Shown here piece after piece: positions 44,530 through 53,679 of a DNA stretch of 64,000 bases. The DNA is from Alloalcanivorax xenomutans. GTDB taxonomy: Bacteria; Pseudomonadota; Gammaproteobacteria; Pseudomonadales; Alcanivoracaceae. The position numbers were made by a program, and so were the translations under genes. Below the pieces are notes generated by a model, which was not told the origin of the DNA, did not search any database, and saw only the letters and a list, made by a program, of their open reading frames with translations. The stretch's first letter is position 1; each line of letters opens with the position of its first letter. The stretch is taken from positions 62,001-126,000 of the forward strand of contig NZ_OBMO01000004.1 of assembly GCF_900217905.1 (NCBI RefSeq). The letters run 5' to 3'.

Positions 44530-45558
44530 ATGGACAACGATCGCCTGATTTCCTCCAGCGCTTCGGACCCCCGGGAAGAGCAGCACGACCGGGCGATCCG
44601 GCCCGCCAATCTGGCCGATTACAACGGGCAGCCCAAGGTGAGGGAGCGGCTGGAAATTTTCATCGACGCCGCCCGCGGGCGCGGCGAGACGCTTGATCAC
44701 ACCTTGATTTTCGGACCGCCCGGGCTGGGGAAGACCACGCTGGCCCATATCATCGCCCGGGAAATGGGCTCGGAATTGAAATCCACCTCCGGCCCGGTGC
44801 TGGAAAAAGCCGGGGATCTGGCCGCCATCCTCACCAATCTGGAAGAGGGCGATGTGCTGTTCGTGGATGAGATCCACCGCCTGTCGCCGGTGGTGGAAGA
44901 GATTCTCTATCCCGCCATGGAAGACTTCCAGCTGGACATCATGATCGGCGAAGGACCGGCCGCCCGTTCCATCAAACTGGACCTGCCGCCATTCACCCTG
45001 GTTGGCGCCACCACTCGCGCCGGCCTGCTTACCGCGCCGTTACGTGACCGCTTCGGTATCGTGCAGCGGCTGGAATTCTATAACGTCGACGACCTGTCCC
45101 GTATTGTCGCCCGCTCCTGCGACATCCTTGCCATTCCCGTGGATGAAAGTGGTGCCCGGGAAGTGGCGCGCCGCGCCCGGGGCACGCCGCGGATCGCCAA
45201 CCGGCTGCTGCGCCGGGTGCGGGACTATGCCGAGGTGAAAGGTGATGGCCGCATCGTCGGACCGGTGGCGGAAGCGGCGCTGGATATGCTGGAGGTGGAC
45301 AGCCACGGTCTGGATGGCACCGATCGGCGGTTGCTGAACATGATGATGCATAAGTTCGACGGCGGTCCGGTGGGGTTGGACTCGTTGGCGGCGGCCCTCA
45401 ACGAGGACGCCGGAACCCTTGAGGAAGTGGTGGAACCCTATCTGATTCAACAGGGTTTCATACAACGCACGTCGCGGGGCCGGCAGGTGACCAATCACGC
45501 CTGGCGCCACTTCGGGCTGCGTCGCCCGGGGAGTGATGGAGATTTGTTTAATGACTGA
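44530..45558 (+). CDS. ruvB: Holliday junction branch migration ATPase RuvB
   Basis: A 342-residue AAA+ motor. Walker A is [12 protein letters not shown] (about 59-70), Walker B is VDEIHRL, sensor 1 lies in [19 protein letters not shown] and the arginine finger region follows in [20 protein letters not shown]. The C-terminal winged helix ends [14 protein letters not shown]. The gap from ruvA is 83 bp. The last eight bases overlap the start of ybgC, so the Ruv and Tol genes form one long transcription unit, as in Pseudomonas. Confidence 0.97.
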   Translation: MDNDRLISSSASDPREEQHDRAIRPANLADYNGQPKVRERLEIFIDAARGRGETLDHTLIFGPPGLGKTTLAHIIAREMGSELKSTSGPVLEKAGDLAAILTNLEEGDVLFVDEIHRLSPVVEEILYPAMEDFQLDIMIGEGPAARSIKLDLPPFTLVGATTRAGLLTAPLRDRFGIVQRLEFYNVDDLSRIVARSCDILAIPVDESGAREVARRARGTPRIANRLLRRVRDYAEVKGDGRIVGPVAEAALDMLEVDSHGLDGTDRRLLNMMMHKFDGGPVGLDSLAAALNEDAGTLEEVVEPYLIQQGFIQRTSRGRQVTNHAWRHFGLRRPGSDGDLFND

Positions 45559-45994
45559 AAAATCTTCGAAGGATCAGGATTTTGTCCTACCGGTGCGGGT
45601 CTATATCGAAGACACTGACGCCGGCGGTATCGTCTATTACGTGAACTATCTGAAGTTCATGGAACGGGCCCGTACCGAATATTTGCGCTCCCTGGGCTAC
45701 CAGCATTACGGGTTGTCCGAGGAGAATTATCAGTTCGTGGTGCATTCCTGCCAGGTGCGCTACCACAGTCCGGCGCGGATTGATGACGCCCTCGGTGTCA
45801 GCGCCGGACTGCGCCACCTGGGGAAAGCGACGTTGCTGTTCGCCCAACAGGTGCGCCGCGGAGATCAGCTTCTGTGTGAAGCGGAAATCAAAATAGCCTG
45901 TGTCAGTGCCGACGGTATTCGCCCGAAAGCGTTGCCGGCGCCGCTGTACCAAAGATTCAAGGCCGAATATCGAGGAGAACGGGCCAATGATTGA
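45551..45994 (+). CDS. ybgC: YbgC-type acyl-CoA thioesterase of the Tol-Pal cluster
   Basis: A 147-residue 4HBT hotdog thioesterase. The catalytic aspartate is in the N-terminal [20 protein letters not shown] motif, which is the YbgC/4-hydroxybenzoyl-CoA-type signature. In E. coli YbgC interacts with acyl carrier protein and phospholipid enzymes and is always linked to tol genes. The ATG at 45551 is chosen; GGAG lies nine bases upstream. It overlaps both ruvB (8 bp) and tolQ (8 bp). Confidence 0.94.
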   Translation: MTEKSSKDQDFVLPVRVYIEDTDAGGIVYYVNYLKFMERARTEYLRSLGYQHYGLSEENYQFVVHSCQVRYHSPARIDDALGVSAGLRHLGKATLLFAQQVRRGDQLLCEAEIKIACVSADGIRPKALPAPLYQRFKAEYRGERAND

Positions 45995-46673
45995 AGCCTC
46001 CGACATGTCCATTGCCTCCCTGGTGCTGCATGCCGGGCCGGTGGTGAAGGCGGTAATGCTGGTGCTGCTGTTCGCCTCCCTGTTCTCCTGGTATGTGATC
46101 ATTACCCGCTATCGGGTATTGAGCCGGGCGCGCAAAGCGGGGCAGGCGTTCGAGGAAAAATTCTGGTCCGGCGGTGATCTGGCCAGCCTGTATAACCAGG
46201 TGCGCAAGAAATCCAACCCGGACTCCGGCACCGAGGCGATTTTCCGCGCCGGGTTCCAGGAATTCGTGCGGTTGTCGAAGACGTCCCGGGACAGTGACGC
46301 GGTGATGGACGGTGCCCAGAGGGCCATGCGCGTGGCGCTGCAGCGGGAAGAGGCGAGGCTGTCCCGTTATCTGCCATTCCTGGCGTCAGTGGGTTCCACC
46401 AGTCCTTACATCGGCCTGTTCGGCACGGTGTGGGGCATCATGCATTCTTTCCGCGCCCTGGCCAATGTGACCCAGGCCACGCTCAGCGTGGTGGCGCCGG
46501 GTATCGCCGAGGCGCTGGTGGCTACCGCCATTGGCCTGTTCGCGGCGATTCCGGCGGTGATGGCCTACAACCGTTACGCTTCTCTGTCTGACTCCCTGGT
46601 GGGCAACTGCGAAATGTTCGCCGAGGAGTTTTCCGCCGTTCTCCACCGTCAGGCCCATAGCCGGGAGGAGTAG
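45987..46673 (+). CDS. tolQ: Tol-Pal system proton channel subunit TolQ
   Basis: A 228-residue inner-membrane protein of the ExbB/MotA family. Three transmembrane segments are visible: about 18-40 (AVMLVLLFASLFSWYVIITR), about 135-160 (SVGSTSPYIGLFGTVWGIMH) and about 172-198 (GIAEALVATAIGLFAAIPAV). The conserved Thr/Pro residues in TSPYIGLFGTVWG line the proton path with TolR. It is translationally coupled to ybgC and is followed by tolR after 3 bp. Confidence 0.97.
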   Translation: MIEASDMSIASLVLHAGPVVKAVMLVLLFASLFSWYVIITRYRVLSRARKAGQAFEEKFWSGGDLASLYNQVRKKSNPDSGTEAIFRAGFQEFVRLSKTSRDSDAVMDGAQRAMRVALQREEARLSRYLPFLASVGSTSPYIGLFGTVWGIMHSFRALANVTQATLSVVAPGIAEALVATAIGLFAAIPAVMAYNRYASLSDSLVGNCEMFAEEFSAVLHRQAHSREE

Positions 46674-46676
46674 ATA

Positions 46677-47129
46677 GTGGCCCGATACCGACCTTCTTCA
46701 GGTATGCGCAGGCATACTCCGCGGAAGCTGGCCGCGGAGATGAACGTGGTGCCCTACATCGACGTGATGCTGGTGCTGCTGGTGATCTTCATGGCCACCG
46801 CGCCGATGATGACCCAGGGGGTCTCCGTGGACCTGCCTCAGGCCAACAGCGCGCCGCTGCCGACGGAAAATGACGAGCCGGTGATGATCGCGGTGGCCGC
46901 CGATGGCGGTTACTACATTAATGTCGGCGACGACAGTGAAGCCGCCACTGACCTGGAAGCCTTGACCCAGCGGGTCACCGCCATTCACAACGAGAAGCCG
47001 GAAACCTTGTTCCTGGTGCGCGGTGATCAGAACGTGCCCTATGGCAAGGTAGTGGTACTGATGTCGGAGCTGCAAAGCGCCGGTGTCACCAAGCTGGGCC
47101 TGGTGACCGACCCAGCGGAGTTGCCATGA
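46677..47129 (+). CDS. tolR: Tol-Pal system protein TolR
   Basis: A 150-residue ExbD-family protein starting at GTG. One N-terminal transmembrane helix carries the proton-accepting aspartate in NVVPYIDVMLVLLVIFMATA (about residues 23-42, D29). The periplasmic domain (about 65-150) has GVSVDLPQA and DQNVPYGKVVVLMSELQSAG. TolR, with TolQ, uses the proton gradient to move TolA. The stop overlaps the tolA ATG by 4 bp. Confidence 0.96.
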   Translation: MARYRPSSGMRRHTPRKLAAEMNVVPYIDVMLVLLVIFMATAPMMTQGVSVDLPQANSAPLPTENDEPVMIAVAADGGYYINVGDDSEAATDLEALTQRVTAIHNEKPETLFLVRGDQNVPYGKVVVLMSELQSAGVTKLGLVTDPAELP

Positions 47130-47929
47130 GTGACCGTGGGGTAGGCGCGGGGCTGTCCCTGTTCCTGCACCTGTTGGTGCTGGGAATGGTGCTGTTTACC
47201 TGGACCTCCGAGCCGGAACTGCGCCGTCCCCCGAAGATTCCTCCCCATGTGATGGCGGTGGTCACCGATCAGACCGAGCGGGCGGCGGCGCCCACTCGTC
47301 CCGAGCCCAAGCAAGAGAAGCCGGCGCCCAAGCCGCAGCCCAAACCAGAGCCGCAGCCTGAACCGAAACCGAAACCGAAACCGGAACCGAAGCCTGAGCC
47401 GAAGCCGGAACCCAAACCGAAACCCGAGCCGAAACCGAAGCCCGAACCCAAGCCGGAGCCAAAGAAGCCGGAACCGAAACCCAAAGCGGATGCGAAGCCG
47501 AAATCGGAGCCGCTGCCCAAATTCGAGCAGCCGGACATGGAGGAACTGCTGGCTCAGGAACGGTTGGAGATGGCTCGTCAGGGTAAGAAGCAGGACCAGG
47601 AGAACCCCGGCAGCGGTGACCCGGACAGCAAAGTGGAACAGGAAACCGCCAGCTATATTGACGCCATCTCCTCGGCGGTGGCCCAACGCTGGCGCATTCC
47701 CGGCAACTACCGTAACCGGAACGACATCCGTACCCGGGTGCGTATCCGTATGGTTCCCGGTGGGGATGTGGTCAATGTGGATGTGGTGAAGTCCAGCGGT
47801 TACCCGGACTTCGATGATTCCGTGGTCAAGGGCGTGCAATTGGCCAGCCCCCTGCCGGTGCCGAAAGGTGACGGTTTTGAAGCGTTCCGAACGCTTGTGC
47901 TCGAATTCGAACCTGGAGATGCCAAATGA
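47126..47929 (+). CDS. tolA: Tol-Pal system protein TolA with proline-rich middle domain
   Basis: A 267-residue protein: N-terminal transmembrane helix ([17 protein letters not shown], about 10-26) contacting TolQR, a middle region, and a C-terminal domain (about 172-267, [17 protein letters not shown] to TLVLEFEPG) that binds TolB/Pal. The middle (about 57-132) is made of Pro-Glu-Pro-Lys repeats, like TonB's spacer, rather than the Ala/Lys/Glu helix of E. coli TolA; only about 135-165 ([18 protein letters not shown]) looks helical. The position between tolR and tolB, with 4-bp overlaps on both sides, fixes the identity. Confidence 0.94.
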   Translation: MSDRGVGAGLSLFLHLLVLGMVLFTWTSEPELRRPPKIPPHVMAVVTDQTERAAAPTRPEPKQEKPAPKPQPKPEPQPEPKPKPKPEPKPEPKPEPKPKPEPKPKPEPKPEPKKPEPKPKADAKPKSEPLPKFEQPDMEELLAQERLEMARQGKKQDQENPGSGDPDSKVEQETASYIDAISSAVAQRWRIPGNYRNRNDIRTRVRIRMVPGGDVVNVDVVKSSGYPDFDDSVVKGVQLASPLPVPKGDGFEAFRTLVLEFEPGDAK

Positions 47930-49203
47930 AGCGACTGATATTGGCCCTGGTCCTGGCGACACTGACGGTGGCCGCGCGGGCCGAGCTGTTGATCAAGGTG
48001 ACCGAAGGACGGGTGGATGCGGTGCCGATCGCCATCGTGCCTTTTGACGGCGACAACGAGGCACCGGAGCAGGTGTCCGCCATTGTCGAGGCGGACCTGC
48101 ACCGCAGTGGTCAGTTCAAGCCGCTGCCGGCAAAGAACATGCTCAGCCGGCCGCACACCAAGGACGCGATCATCTACCGGGATTTCCGCGTGCTCGGCCA
48201 GGAGTACCTGGTGATCGGCCATACCAAGCCGCGGGACGACGGCCGCTACGAAGTGACCTATGGCCTGTACGACGTGGGCCGCCAGCGTGAACTGTTCAGT
48301 GAAAGCTACAGTCCCACCAAAGCGCAATTGCGTGACGTGGCCCACGCCATCTCCGATCGCATCTATGAAGAGCTCACCGGCATTCCTGGTGCCTTCTCCA
48401 CCAAGATCCTTTATGTCACCCATAACCGTGGCGCCAAGCTGCCTTATCAACTGCAGTACGCCGATGCCGACGGTCATCGGGTGAAGACCATTCTGTCCAG
48501 TGCCGAGCCGATCATGAGCCCGTCCTGGTCACCGGATGGCAGCAAGATCGCCTATGTCTCCTTCGAGAACAACGGCAAGCCGAACATTTACGTTCACGAT
48601 CTGGCCAGCGGGCAGCGTTCCGTGGTCAGCCGGGAGCGGGGCATCAACGGCGCTCCGTCCTGGTCACCGGACGGTCAGCGGCTGGTGATCACTCTGTCCA
48701 AGGATGGTAATCCGGAACTGTATATGGTGAATGTGAATGGCGGCGGGTTGACCCGGCTGACGGACAACTACGGTATCGATACCGAGGCGCGCTGGATGCC
48801 CGACGGCGAGCACGTGGTGTTCACTTCCAGCCGTTCCGGCGGTCCGCAGATCTACATGCTCAATATCAACGACCGGTCCGCCCGGCGGGTCTCCTTCGAA
48901 GGCAATTACAACGCCCGTCCGGATGTCACCCCGGATGGCCGGTATCTGGTTTATGTGCACCGTCGCAATGGCAGTTTCAACGTCGGCGTGCAGGACCTGC
49001 AACGGGGTACGTTCGATATTGTGACTCAGACCAATATGGATGAGTCGCCCAGTGTTGCGCCTAATGGAAGTATGGTAATTTACGGTACGCAACGTCGCGG
49101 CACGGGGGTCCTGGAGGCCGTATCCATCGATGGCAGAGTCAAGGTAGAGCTGCCGTCGAAGGAAGGGGAAGTCAGGGAACCGGCCTGGTCGCCGTTTCTG
49201 TAG
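47926..49203 (+). CDS. tolB: Tol-Pal system periplasmic protein TolB
   Basis: A 425-residue periplasmic protein with a signal peptide ([19 protein letters not shown], cut after about 19), a short N-terminal alpha/beta domain (about 20-160) and a six-bladed beta-propeller (about 170-425) with repeated [15 protein letters not shown]-type blades. The propeller binds Pal; the N-terminus after cleavage binds TolA. It overlaps tolA by 4 bp. A structured gap of about 140 bp separates it from pal, suggesting pal may be made at a different level. Confidence 0.97.
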   Translation: MKRLILALVLATLTVAARAELLIKVTEGRVDAVPIAIVPFDGDNEAPEQVSAIVEADLHRSGQFKPLPAKNMLSRPHTKDAIIYRDFRVLGQEYLVIGHTKPRDDGRYEVTYGLYDVGRQRELFSESYSPTKAQLRDVAHAISDRIYEELTGIPGAFSTKILYVTHNRGAKLPYQLQYADADGHRVKTILSSAEPIMSPSWSPDGSKIAYVSFENNGKPNIYVHDLASGQRSVVSRERGINGAPSWSPDGQRLVITLSKDGNPELYMVNVNGGGLTRLTDNYGIDTEARWMPDGEHVVFTSSRSGGPQIYMLNINDRSARRVSFEGNYNARPDVTPDGRYLVYVHRRNGSFNVGVQDLQRGTFDIVTQTNMDESPSVAPNGSMVIYGTQRRGTGVLEAVSIDGRVKVELPSKEGEVREPAWSPFL

Positions 49204-49223
49204 ATGCTGACTCGCATCTCAGG

Positions 49224-49275
49224 TGTCCGGCCCAGGGTGAGCCACGCGTCAGCGTTGTCACTGACGGGCCGGGGA
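49224..49275 (+). promoter_or_regulatory. Structured element between tolB and pal
   Basis: GTCCGGCCC (about 49224-49232) can pair with GGGCCGGGGAC (about 49265-49275, two bulged G), and CGTCAG (49247-49252) with CTGACG (49261-49266) as an alternative. There is no T-run, so it could be a partial terminator, an RNA-stability hairpin, or a barrier allowing independent pal expression. Confidence 0.4.
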
Positions 49276-49346
49276 CGGATGCGGAGGTTTCTCCATAAAC
49301 GGGTCTCAGTGTTCGAAATTACAGGAAATTAATCAGGAGTTTTGTC

Positions 49347-49919
49347 ATGCGTTCATTCGTCAATCCTTTGTTTGCCGTCATTCTGGCCGGCGTTCTTGCC
49401 GCCTGTTCCAGCACGCCCACCGAGCAGGACACGTCCGCCACGGACACCTCCGGCATGGATTCCCAGACCGGTACCACTCAGCCGGTTCAGCGTCCCGAGT
49501 CCACCCGCCCTGACACCAGCAGCGTTCCGTTGACCGCGGATAACTTCCATAACCATCCGTCCAACTACGACGGCACCACCGATACTCGTGTGATCTACTT
49601 CGCATTCGACAGCAATACCGTTCCGGCGGCTGCTTTCGAAACCCTGCGCGCTCACGCGACTTACCTGAAGAACAACGCCAACGCCAAGCTGCGTCTGGAA
49701 GGCCATGCCGACGAGCGCGGTACCCGTGAGTACAACGTGGCTCTGTCCGAGCGTCGTGCCCAGGCGGTACAGAAGTTCCTGCGCGTTCAGGGCGTATCCT
49801 CTTCCCAGCTGGAAGTGGTGTCCTACGGTGAAGAGAAGCCCGCCGCTTTCGGTCACAGCGAAATGGACTGGGCGAAAAACCGTCGCGTTGAACTGAACTA
49901 CGTGGCAGGCCGTCCGTAA
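49347..49919 (+). CDS. pal: Peptidoglycan-associated lipoprotein Pal
   Basis: A 190-residue outer-membrane lipoprotein. The lipobox LAAC puts the acylated cysteine at residue 20. A Thr/Ser/Asp-rich linker (about 22-70) leads to the OmpA-like peptidoglycan-binding domain (about 80-188), with YFAFDSNTVP, LEGHADERGTREYNVALSER and the final NRRVELNYV. Pal binds meso-DAP peptide and TolB, tying the outer membrane to the wall, and gathers at the division site. AGGAG precedes the ATG. Confidence 0.97.
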   Translation: MRSFVNPLFAVILAGVLAACSSTPTEQDTSATDTSGMDSQTGTTQPVQRPESTRPDTSSVPLTADNFHNHPSNYDGTTDTRVIYFAFDSNTVPAAAFETLRAHATYLKNNANAKLRLEGHADERGTREYNVALSERRAQAVQKFLRVQGVSSSQLEVVSYGEEKPAAFGHSEMDWAKNRRVELNYVAGRP

Positions 49920-49922
49920 GCC

Positions 49923-50717
49923 ATGATGTTGAAGCAGGCCATCCATAGACTCGGAACACATGGGTTCATCGGTGCCCTGCTTGCGGGGGCCGTGATTACT
50001 GCGCAGGCGCAGACCGGCCCTCTGTCCGTGGAGGACCGCGGTGGTTCACGGGGCGGTGCCCGCACCGTCGCCGCGGAATCCACTGGCGGTAACGACGGCG
50101 TGATCATCCTGATGCAGCAAATGCAGCAGTATGAGGAACAGCTTCAGGATTTACAGGGTCAGATAGAGCGTCTGCGTCACGAACTGGATCGGCTCAAAGC
50201 CGCCGAGCGCGAACGCTATCTGGACCTGGATACCCGAATCAATGCCCTGGCGGAGAGTACCGCGCCGGCTTCGGCCGATGACGAGAACGCCACTGGGGAT
50301 GGAGAGGAAGGCGGTGAGCCGGCGGTGGACCCACAAGCCGATCGCCAGGCCTACAATGACGCCCAGCGCAAATTGCTGGACCGTGACTTCGAAGGGGCTG
50401 TACCAGCCCTGGAAGCCTATCTGAAAGAATATCCGAATGGCCGCTATCGTCCGCAGGCCCATTTCTGGCTGGGTGAAGCCTATTCCAATCTGAAATCGCC
50501 AAGACTGACCCAGGCACGGGAACAGTTCTCCAAGGTGGTGGACGATTATCCGGATCACAGCCGGGCGCCCACCAGCCTGTACAAACTGGCCAGCCTGCAG
50601 GCGCGGGGTGGCAGTACCGTCCAGGCTCGCGACACTCTGAATCGCCTGGTCAAACAGTATCCGGATTCCTCCGAGGCCGAGCTGGCCAAAGCCATGCTCA
50701 AGCAACTGGGCAACTGA
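49923..50717 (+). CDS. cpoB: Cell division coordinator CpoB (YbgF)
   Basis: A 264-residue periplasmic protein: signal peptide to about residue 29, then a coiled-coil trimerisation region (LMQQMQQYEEQLQDLQGQIE through LKAAERERYLDLDTRI, about 60-105), an acidic linker, and TPR repeats (about 138-262, AYNDAQRKLLDRDFEGAVPALEAYLKE onwards). CpoB links Tol to peptidoglycan synthase PBP1B in E. coli. It starts 3 bp after pal, with which it is co-transcribed. Confidence 0.95.
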   Translation: MMLKQAIHRLGTHGFIGALLAGAVITAQAQTGPLSVEDRGGSRGGARTVAAESTGGNDGVIILMQQMQQYEEQLQDLQGQIERLRHELDRLKAAERERYLDLDTRINALAESTAPASADDENATGDGEEGGEPAVDPQADRQAYNDAQRKLLDRDFEGAVPALEAYLKEYPNGRYRPQAHFWLGEAYSNLKSPRLTQAREQFSKVVDDYPDHSRAPTSLYKLASLQARGGSTVQARDTLNRLVKQYPDSSEAELAKAMLKQLGN

Positions 50718-50728
50718 ACCGCCCGCCC

Positions 50729-50767
50729 GGCGCCGGGGAGCCCCCGGCGCCTTCCCTGTGTTAGAAT
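50729..50767 (+). promoter_or_regulatory. Hairpin and extended -10 promoter before queE
   Basis: GGCGCCGGGG (50729-50738) and CCCCGGCGCC (50742-50751) form a perfect 10-bp stem with a 3-nt loop just after cpoB, likely ending the Tol transcript though with few Ts. Directly after it, TGT-TAGAAT (50759-50767) is an extended -10 promoter for queE and queC. Confidence 0.55.
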
Positions 50768-50897
50768 GCGCGCCGTTCCGGGGCCTGATCCCGACCCCGA
50801 ATGATTCCGCCCTGTTCCGGGCGGCCATCCGTATCCGCCAACAATGAATATGAAGAGCCGCGGCGCAACCCGTATTCGCCGCCGCTCAGGAGCCACA

Positions 50898-51539
50898 GTG
50901 GAACTGCGTATCACCGAGATTTTTCACTCTCTGCAGGGAGAAGCCCGCAGTGTGGGACGGCCCACCGTCTTCGTGCGGCTGACCGGCTGTCCCCAGCGTT
51001 GCGTCTGGTGTGATACGGAATACGCCTTTCAGGGCGGGCAAAAGTGGTCGCTGGACGATATTCTCGAGACCGTGGATGGCTACGGCACCGGCTACGTCAC
51101 CGTGACCGGCGGCGAACCGCTGGCGCAACCCAACTGTCTGCCGCTGCTGACGCTTTTGTGCGACCGGGGCTATGAGGTGAGCCTGGAAACCGGCGGCGCC
51201 ATGGATATCGCCGGAGTGGACGAGCGGGTCTCGGTGGTGATGGATCTGAAGGCGCCGGGCTCCGGTGAGCAGCACAATAATCGGCTGGAAAACATTCCGC
51301 TGCTGCGGCCGAACCATCAGGTGAAGTTCGTGCTGGCGGACCGTCGCGACTACGACTGGGCCCGCTTCATGCTTGATCAGCATCAATTGGCGCGGCGGGT
51401 GTCCGATGTGCTGTTCTCGCCGGTACAGGGGCAGCTGTCACCGACCGACCTGGCGGACTGGATCGTGCGGGACCGCTTACCGGTACGCTTCCAGATTCAA
51501 CTGCATAAATTACTGTGGAATGATGCTCAGGGGCGCTGA
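50898..51539 (+). CDS. queE: 7-carboxy-7-deazaguanine synthase QueE
   Basis: A 213-residue radical-SAM enzyme that turns CPH4 into CDG in the queuosine/preQ0 pathway. The cluster motif CPQRCVWC (C-x3-C-x2-C) is near residue 32, with RVTGGEPL-like [11 protein letters not shown] binding SAM. The GTG start at 50898 is preferred: AGGAG lies five bases before it and the protein begins [16 protein letters not shown] as in the family; an ATG at 50844 would add a basic tail of 18 residues. queC follows 32 bp later. Confidence 0.93.
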   Translation: MELRITEIFHSLQGEARSVGRPTVFVRLTGCPQRCVWCDTEYAFQGGQKWSLDDILETVDGYGTGYVTVTGGEPLAQPNCLPLLTLLCDRGYEVSLETGGAMDIAGVDERVSVVMDLKAPGSGEQHNNRLENIPLLRPNHQVKFVLADRRDYDWARFMLDQHQLARRVSDVLFSPVQGQLSPTDLADWIVRDRLPVRFQIQLHKLLWNDAQGR

Positions 51540-51571
51540 GCCCCAGGAGCCGCGATGATGGAGAACACAAC

Positions 51572-52258
51572 ATGAGCACCGCCGTGGTACTGCTGTCCGG
51601 GGGCCTGGATTCCGCCACCTGTCTGGCCATGGCGCGGGCCGACGGGCACCGCTGTCACACCATCGCCTTCGACTATGGCCAGCGCACCCGCTCGGAGTTG
51701 GACGCCGCCGAACGGGTTTCCCGCGCTCTGGGCGCGGAGTCTCACCGGGTGATCGAACTGGGGCTGGGAAACATCGGCGGTTCCGCGCTCACCGACCATG
51801 ACATCGCGGTGCCGGAAGACGTACCGGAAGAAGAGGGCGACGGCATTCCGGTGACCTATGTGCCGGCGCGCAACACGGTGTTTCTGTCGCTGGCGCTGGG
51901 ACTGGCGGAAGTCCTGGAAGCCGATGTTATTTATATCGGTGTCAACGCGGTGGATTATTCCGGCTACCCGGATTGCCGGCCGGCGTTCATTGAAGCGTTT
52001 CAGAACATGGCCAACCTGGCTACCAAGGCCGGGGTGGAAGGGCATCCGATCCGTATCGCCACGCCGCTGATGAATTTGTCCAAGGCGGATATCATTCGGG
52101 AAGGGACCCGGCTGGGGCTGGATTATGGTCTCACGGTGTCCTGTTATCAGGCCGACGAAGAGGGGCGGGCCTGTGGACGCTGCGACAGTTGCCGGCTGCG
52201 CCGCCAGGGCTTTGAGGAAGCATTGGTCAAAGATCCGACAAAGTATCAGGGAGCATGA
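51572..52258 (+). CDS. queC: 7-cyano-7-deazaguanine synthase QueC
   Basis: A 228-residue ATP-dependent ligase making preQ0 from CDG and ammonia. The PP-loop is [15 protein letters not shown] (about 7-21). The zinc site is in [21 protein letters not shown] (about 190-210), with four cysteines. [15 protein letters not shown] is also typical. It is co-transcribed with queE, upstream of tRNA-Lys. The order cpoB-queE-queC-tRNA-Lys matches Pseudomonas. Confidence 0.96.
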   Translation: MSTAVVLLSGGLDSATCLAMARADGHRCHTIAFDYGQRTRSELDAAERVSRALGAESHRVIELGLGNIGGSALTDHDIAVPEDVPEEEGDGIPVTYVPARNTVFLSLALGLAEVLEADVIYIGVNAVDYSGYPDCRPAFIEAFQNMANLATKAGVEGHPIRIATPLMNLSKADIIREGTRLGLDYGLTVSCYQADEEGRACGRCDSCRLRRQGFEEALVKDPTKYQGA

Positions 52259-52278
52259 AAAAAATCCCGGCTCCCCCC

Positions 52279-52306
52279 TTGTCATGCCGAAATAAATCCG
52301 TATTAT
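52279..52306 (+). promoter_or_regulatory. tRNA-Lys promoter
   Basis: TTGTCA (52279-52284) and TATTAT (52301-52306) are separated by 16 bp, in a sigma-70-type arrangement. The -10 ends 16 bp before the mature tRNA, and GCGCCTCG between them resembles the GC-rich discriminator of stringently controlled genes. Confidence 0.65.
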
Positions 52307-52322
52307 TTGCGCCTCGTTCGAC

Positions 52323-52398
52323 GGGTCGTTAGCTCAGTTGGTAGAGCAGTTGGCTTTTAACCAATTGGTCGTAGGTTCGAATCCTACACGACCCACCA
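52323..52398 (+). tRNA. tRNA-Lys (anticodon TTT)
   Basis: A 76-base tRNA with CCA encoded. The acceptor arms are GGGTCGT and ACGACCC, D-loop AGCTCAGTTGGTAGAGC, anticodon stem TTGGCTTTTAACCAA with anticodon TTT, and T-arm GTAGGTTCGAATCCTAC. Discriminator base A precedes CCA. It stands alone downstream of queC, the same neighbour as the P. aeruginosa tRNA-Lys that integrative islands are reported to use; no integrase is seen here. Confidence 0.98.
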
Positions 52399-52408
52399 AT
52401 TTCCAAGA

Positions 52409-52437
52409 GGGCTGCCGCCAGGCAGCCCTTTTTTTTT
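52409..52437 (+). terminator. Rho-independent terminator after tRNA-Lys
   Basis: GGGCTGCC (52409-52416) pairs perfectly with GGCAGCCC (52421-52428) across a GCCA loop and is followed by a run of nine T. Confidence 0.93.
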
Positions 52438-52524
52438 GACCGCCGTCAGCATGGGGTGGTTTTGCGACAGTGGAATGACGATTGCCGCCGTTTTCTCCTT
52501 GTTGACCTCTCCTTTTTTCTTTAT

Positions 52525-52543
52525 TGAAAATAATTCTTATTAA
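52525..52543. promoter_or_regulatory. Fur-box-like operator upstream of the AraC regulator
   Basis: TGAAAATAATTCTTATTAA is an AT-rich 19-mer resembling the Fur consensus; it lies 63-81 bp before the AraC gene start in a strongly AT-rich patch. A second site before the receptor gene supports iron control. Confidence 0.6.
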
Positions 52544-52605
52544 CTATATCTTGCGCCGATCGGAATCCGGCGCCAGGAGAGGCGCGGCCGACGACGGAGA
52601 CAGCC

Positions 52606-53562
52606 ATGACATACCCGATCAATGCCACCGCCCGGCGCTTTTCGCTGGCGGCCCTGAATGAGCTGGGTGCCCGGTATGGCGTGGACTATCGGCTCGTGGA
52701 GCGCTCCGCTGGCGGCGCCGGCGTGCTTGAAGGCGAGGTGGACCAGCAGGCACTGGACTTCGGCGGCACCCTGGTGTTGTCCCGAGTGCGTTCCCTGCAA
52801 GCGTATCAGGCCCGCTCCAAGACCGAGTTCTGTCTCTCCGTTGCGGTATTGATGCAGGGAGAGGCGATGATCGGGACCGAACAGGGTCGCCGCCACCGGC
52901 TGGCGGGAGATCTGGCGATCACCATGCTGGACCGGGGAGACACCTCGATCCTGGCGGAACATCCGCGGGCACCGACCTTGCAGGGGTTGAATTTGTCGCT
53001 GAGGGATCCGGATGGTCTTGGCGATGAGCGGTTGCAAGAGCGGCTGTGGGGGCTGCGCCGTGTCGGGCGCACTCGCCTGACGACCTGGCGTATGCCGTCT
53101 TACCTGCAGCAGAGCCTGCTGACCCTGATGAACGGAACCTGGCGGGGTGATCTGGCGGCATTGCACCGGGAAGGTGTGGCACTGCAATTGCTGGCGCATG
53201 CGCTGTCCGGTCTGGATACCGCCGACCACACCCCCACCTTGTCGGCAAGGGATCGGCGTCTGTTGCAGCGGGTGTTCGAACGTCTCCAGGAGCAGCCAGA
53301 GCGGGAGCACTCGCTGGCCTCACTGGCGGCGCTGGCGTGCATGAGCCCGAGTGCGTTGCGCGCCAAATTCCCTCAGGCCTACGGTCAGACCGTGTTTGCC
53401 TGCCTGAGGGAGCGCAGGCTGACGCTGGCCCGTCAGTATCTGGAGCAGGGGGTGTCGGTACAGCAGGCGGCCCATTTCGTCGGCTACCGACATGCCAGCA
53501 ACTTCACCACGGCGTTTCGTGCCCACTTCGGTATGCCGCCACGGCAGTGGCTACGCCGCTGA
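52606..53562 (+). CDS. AraC family regulator, PchR-like
   Basis: A 318-residue activator. The C-terminal AraC domain (about 215-318) has two helix-turn-helices: SLAALACMSPSALRAKFPQA and VSVQQAAHFVGYRHASNFTT, ending HFGMPPRQWLRR. The N-terminal region (about 1-200) resembles PchR-type siderophore sensors and may bind the ferric complex taken up by the next gene. GGAG lies six bases before the ATG. It stands just upstream of the siderophore receptor, each with its own Fur-like site, as in pyochelin-type regulator/receptor pairs; the actual ligand is unknown. Confidence 0.9.
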   Translation: MTYPINATARRFSLAALNELGARYGVDYRLVERSAGGAGVLEGEVDQQALDFGGTLVLSRVRSLQAYQARSKTEFCLSVAVLMQGEAMIGTEQGRRHRLAGDLAITMLDRGDTSILAEHPRAPTLQGLNLSLRDPDGLGDERLQERLWGLRRVGRTRLTTWRMPSYLQQSLLTLMNGTWRGDLAALHREGVALQLLAHALSGLDTADHTPTLSARDRRLLQRVFERLQEQPEREHSLASLAALACMSPSALRAKFPQAYGQTVFACLRERRLTLARQYLEQGVSVQQAAHFVGYRHASNFTTAFRAHFGMPPRQWLRR

Positions 53563-53624
53563 GTTCCCGTCCCCCAGCGTGTCGCATAGTTTTTTCAGCA
53601 TTGCGCATACCCGCGATCAGCCTC

Positions 53625-53648
53625 AATGAAGAACAATTCTCATTTCAT
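53625..53648. promoter_or_regulatory. Fur-box-like operator upstream of the siderophore receptor
   Basis: AATGAAGAACAATTCTCATT (53625-53644) followed by TCAT forms an imperfect palindrome that resembles a Fur box, 32-55 bp before the receptor ATG. Confidence 0.6.
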
Positions 53649-53679
53649 GTTGGTTGCTTTGTAGGAAGGAGAACGGTTC

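Noticed and set aside
47039-47962. Minus-strand frame with Gly/Phe repeats opposite tolA
   Set aside because: The GFGFGSGFG-like repeats are the reverse reading of the Pro/Glu/Lys codons of tolA and have no ribosome site.
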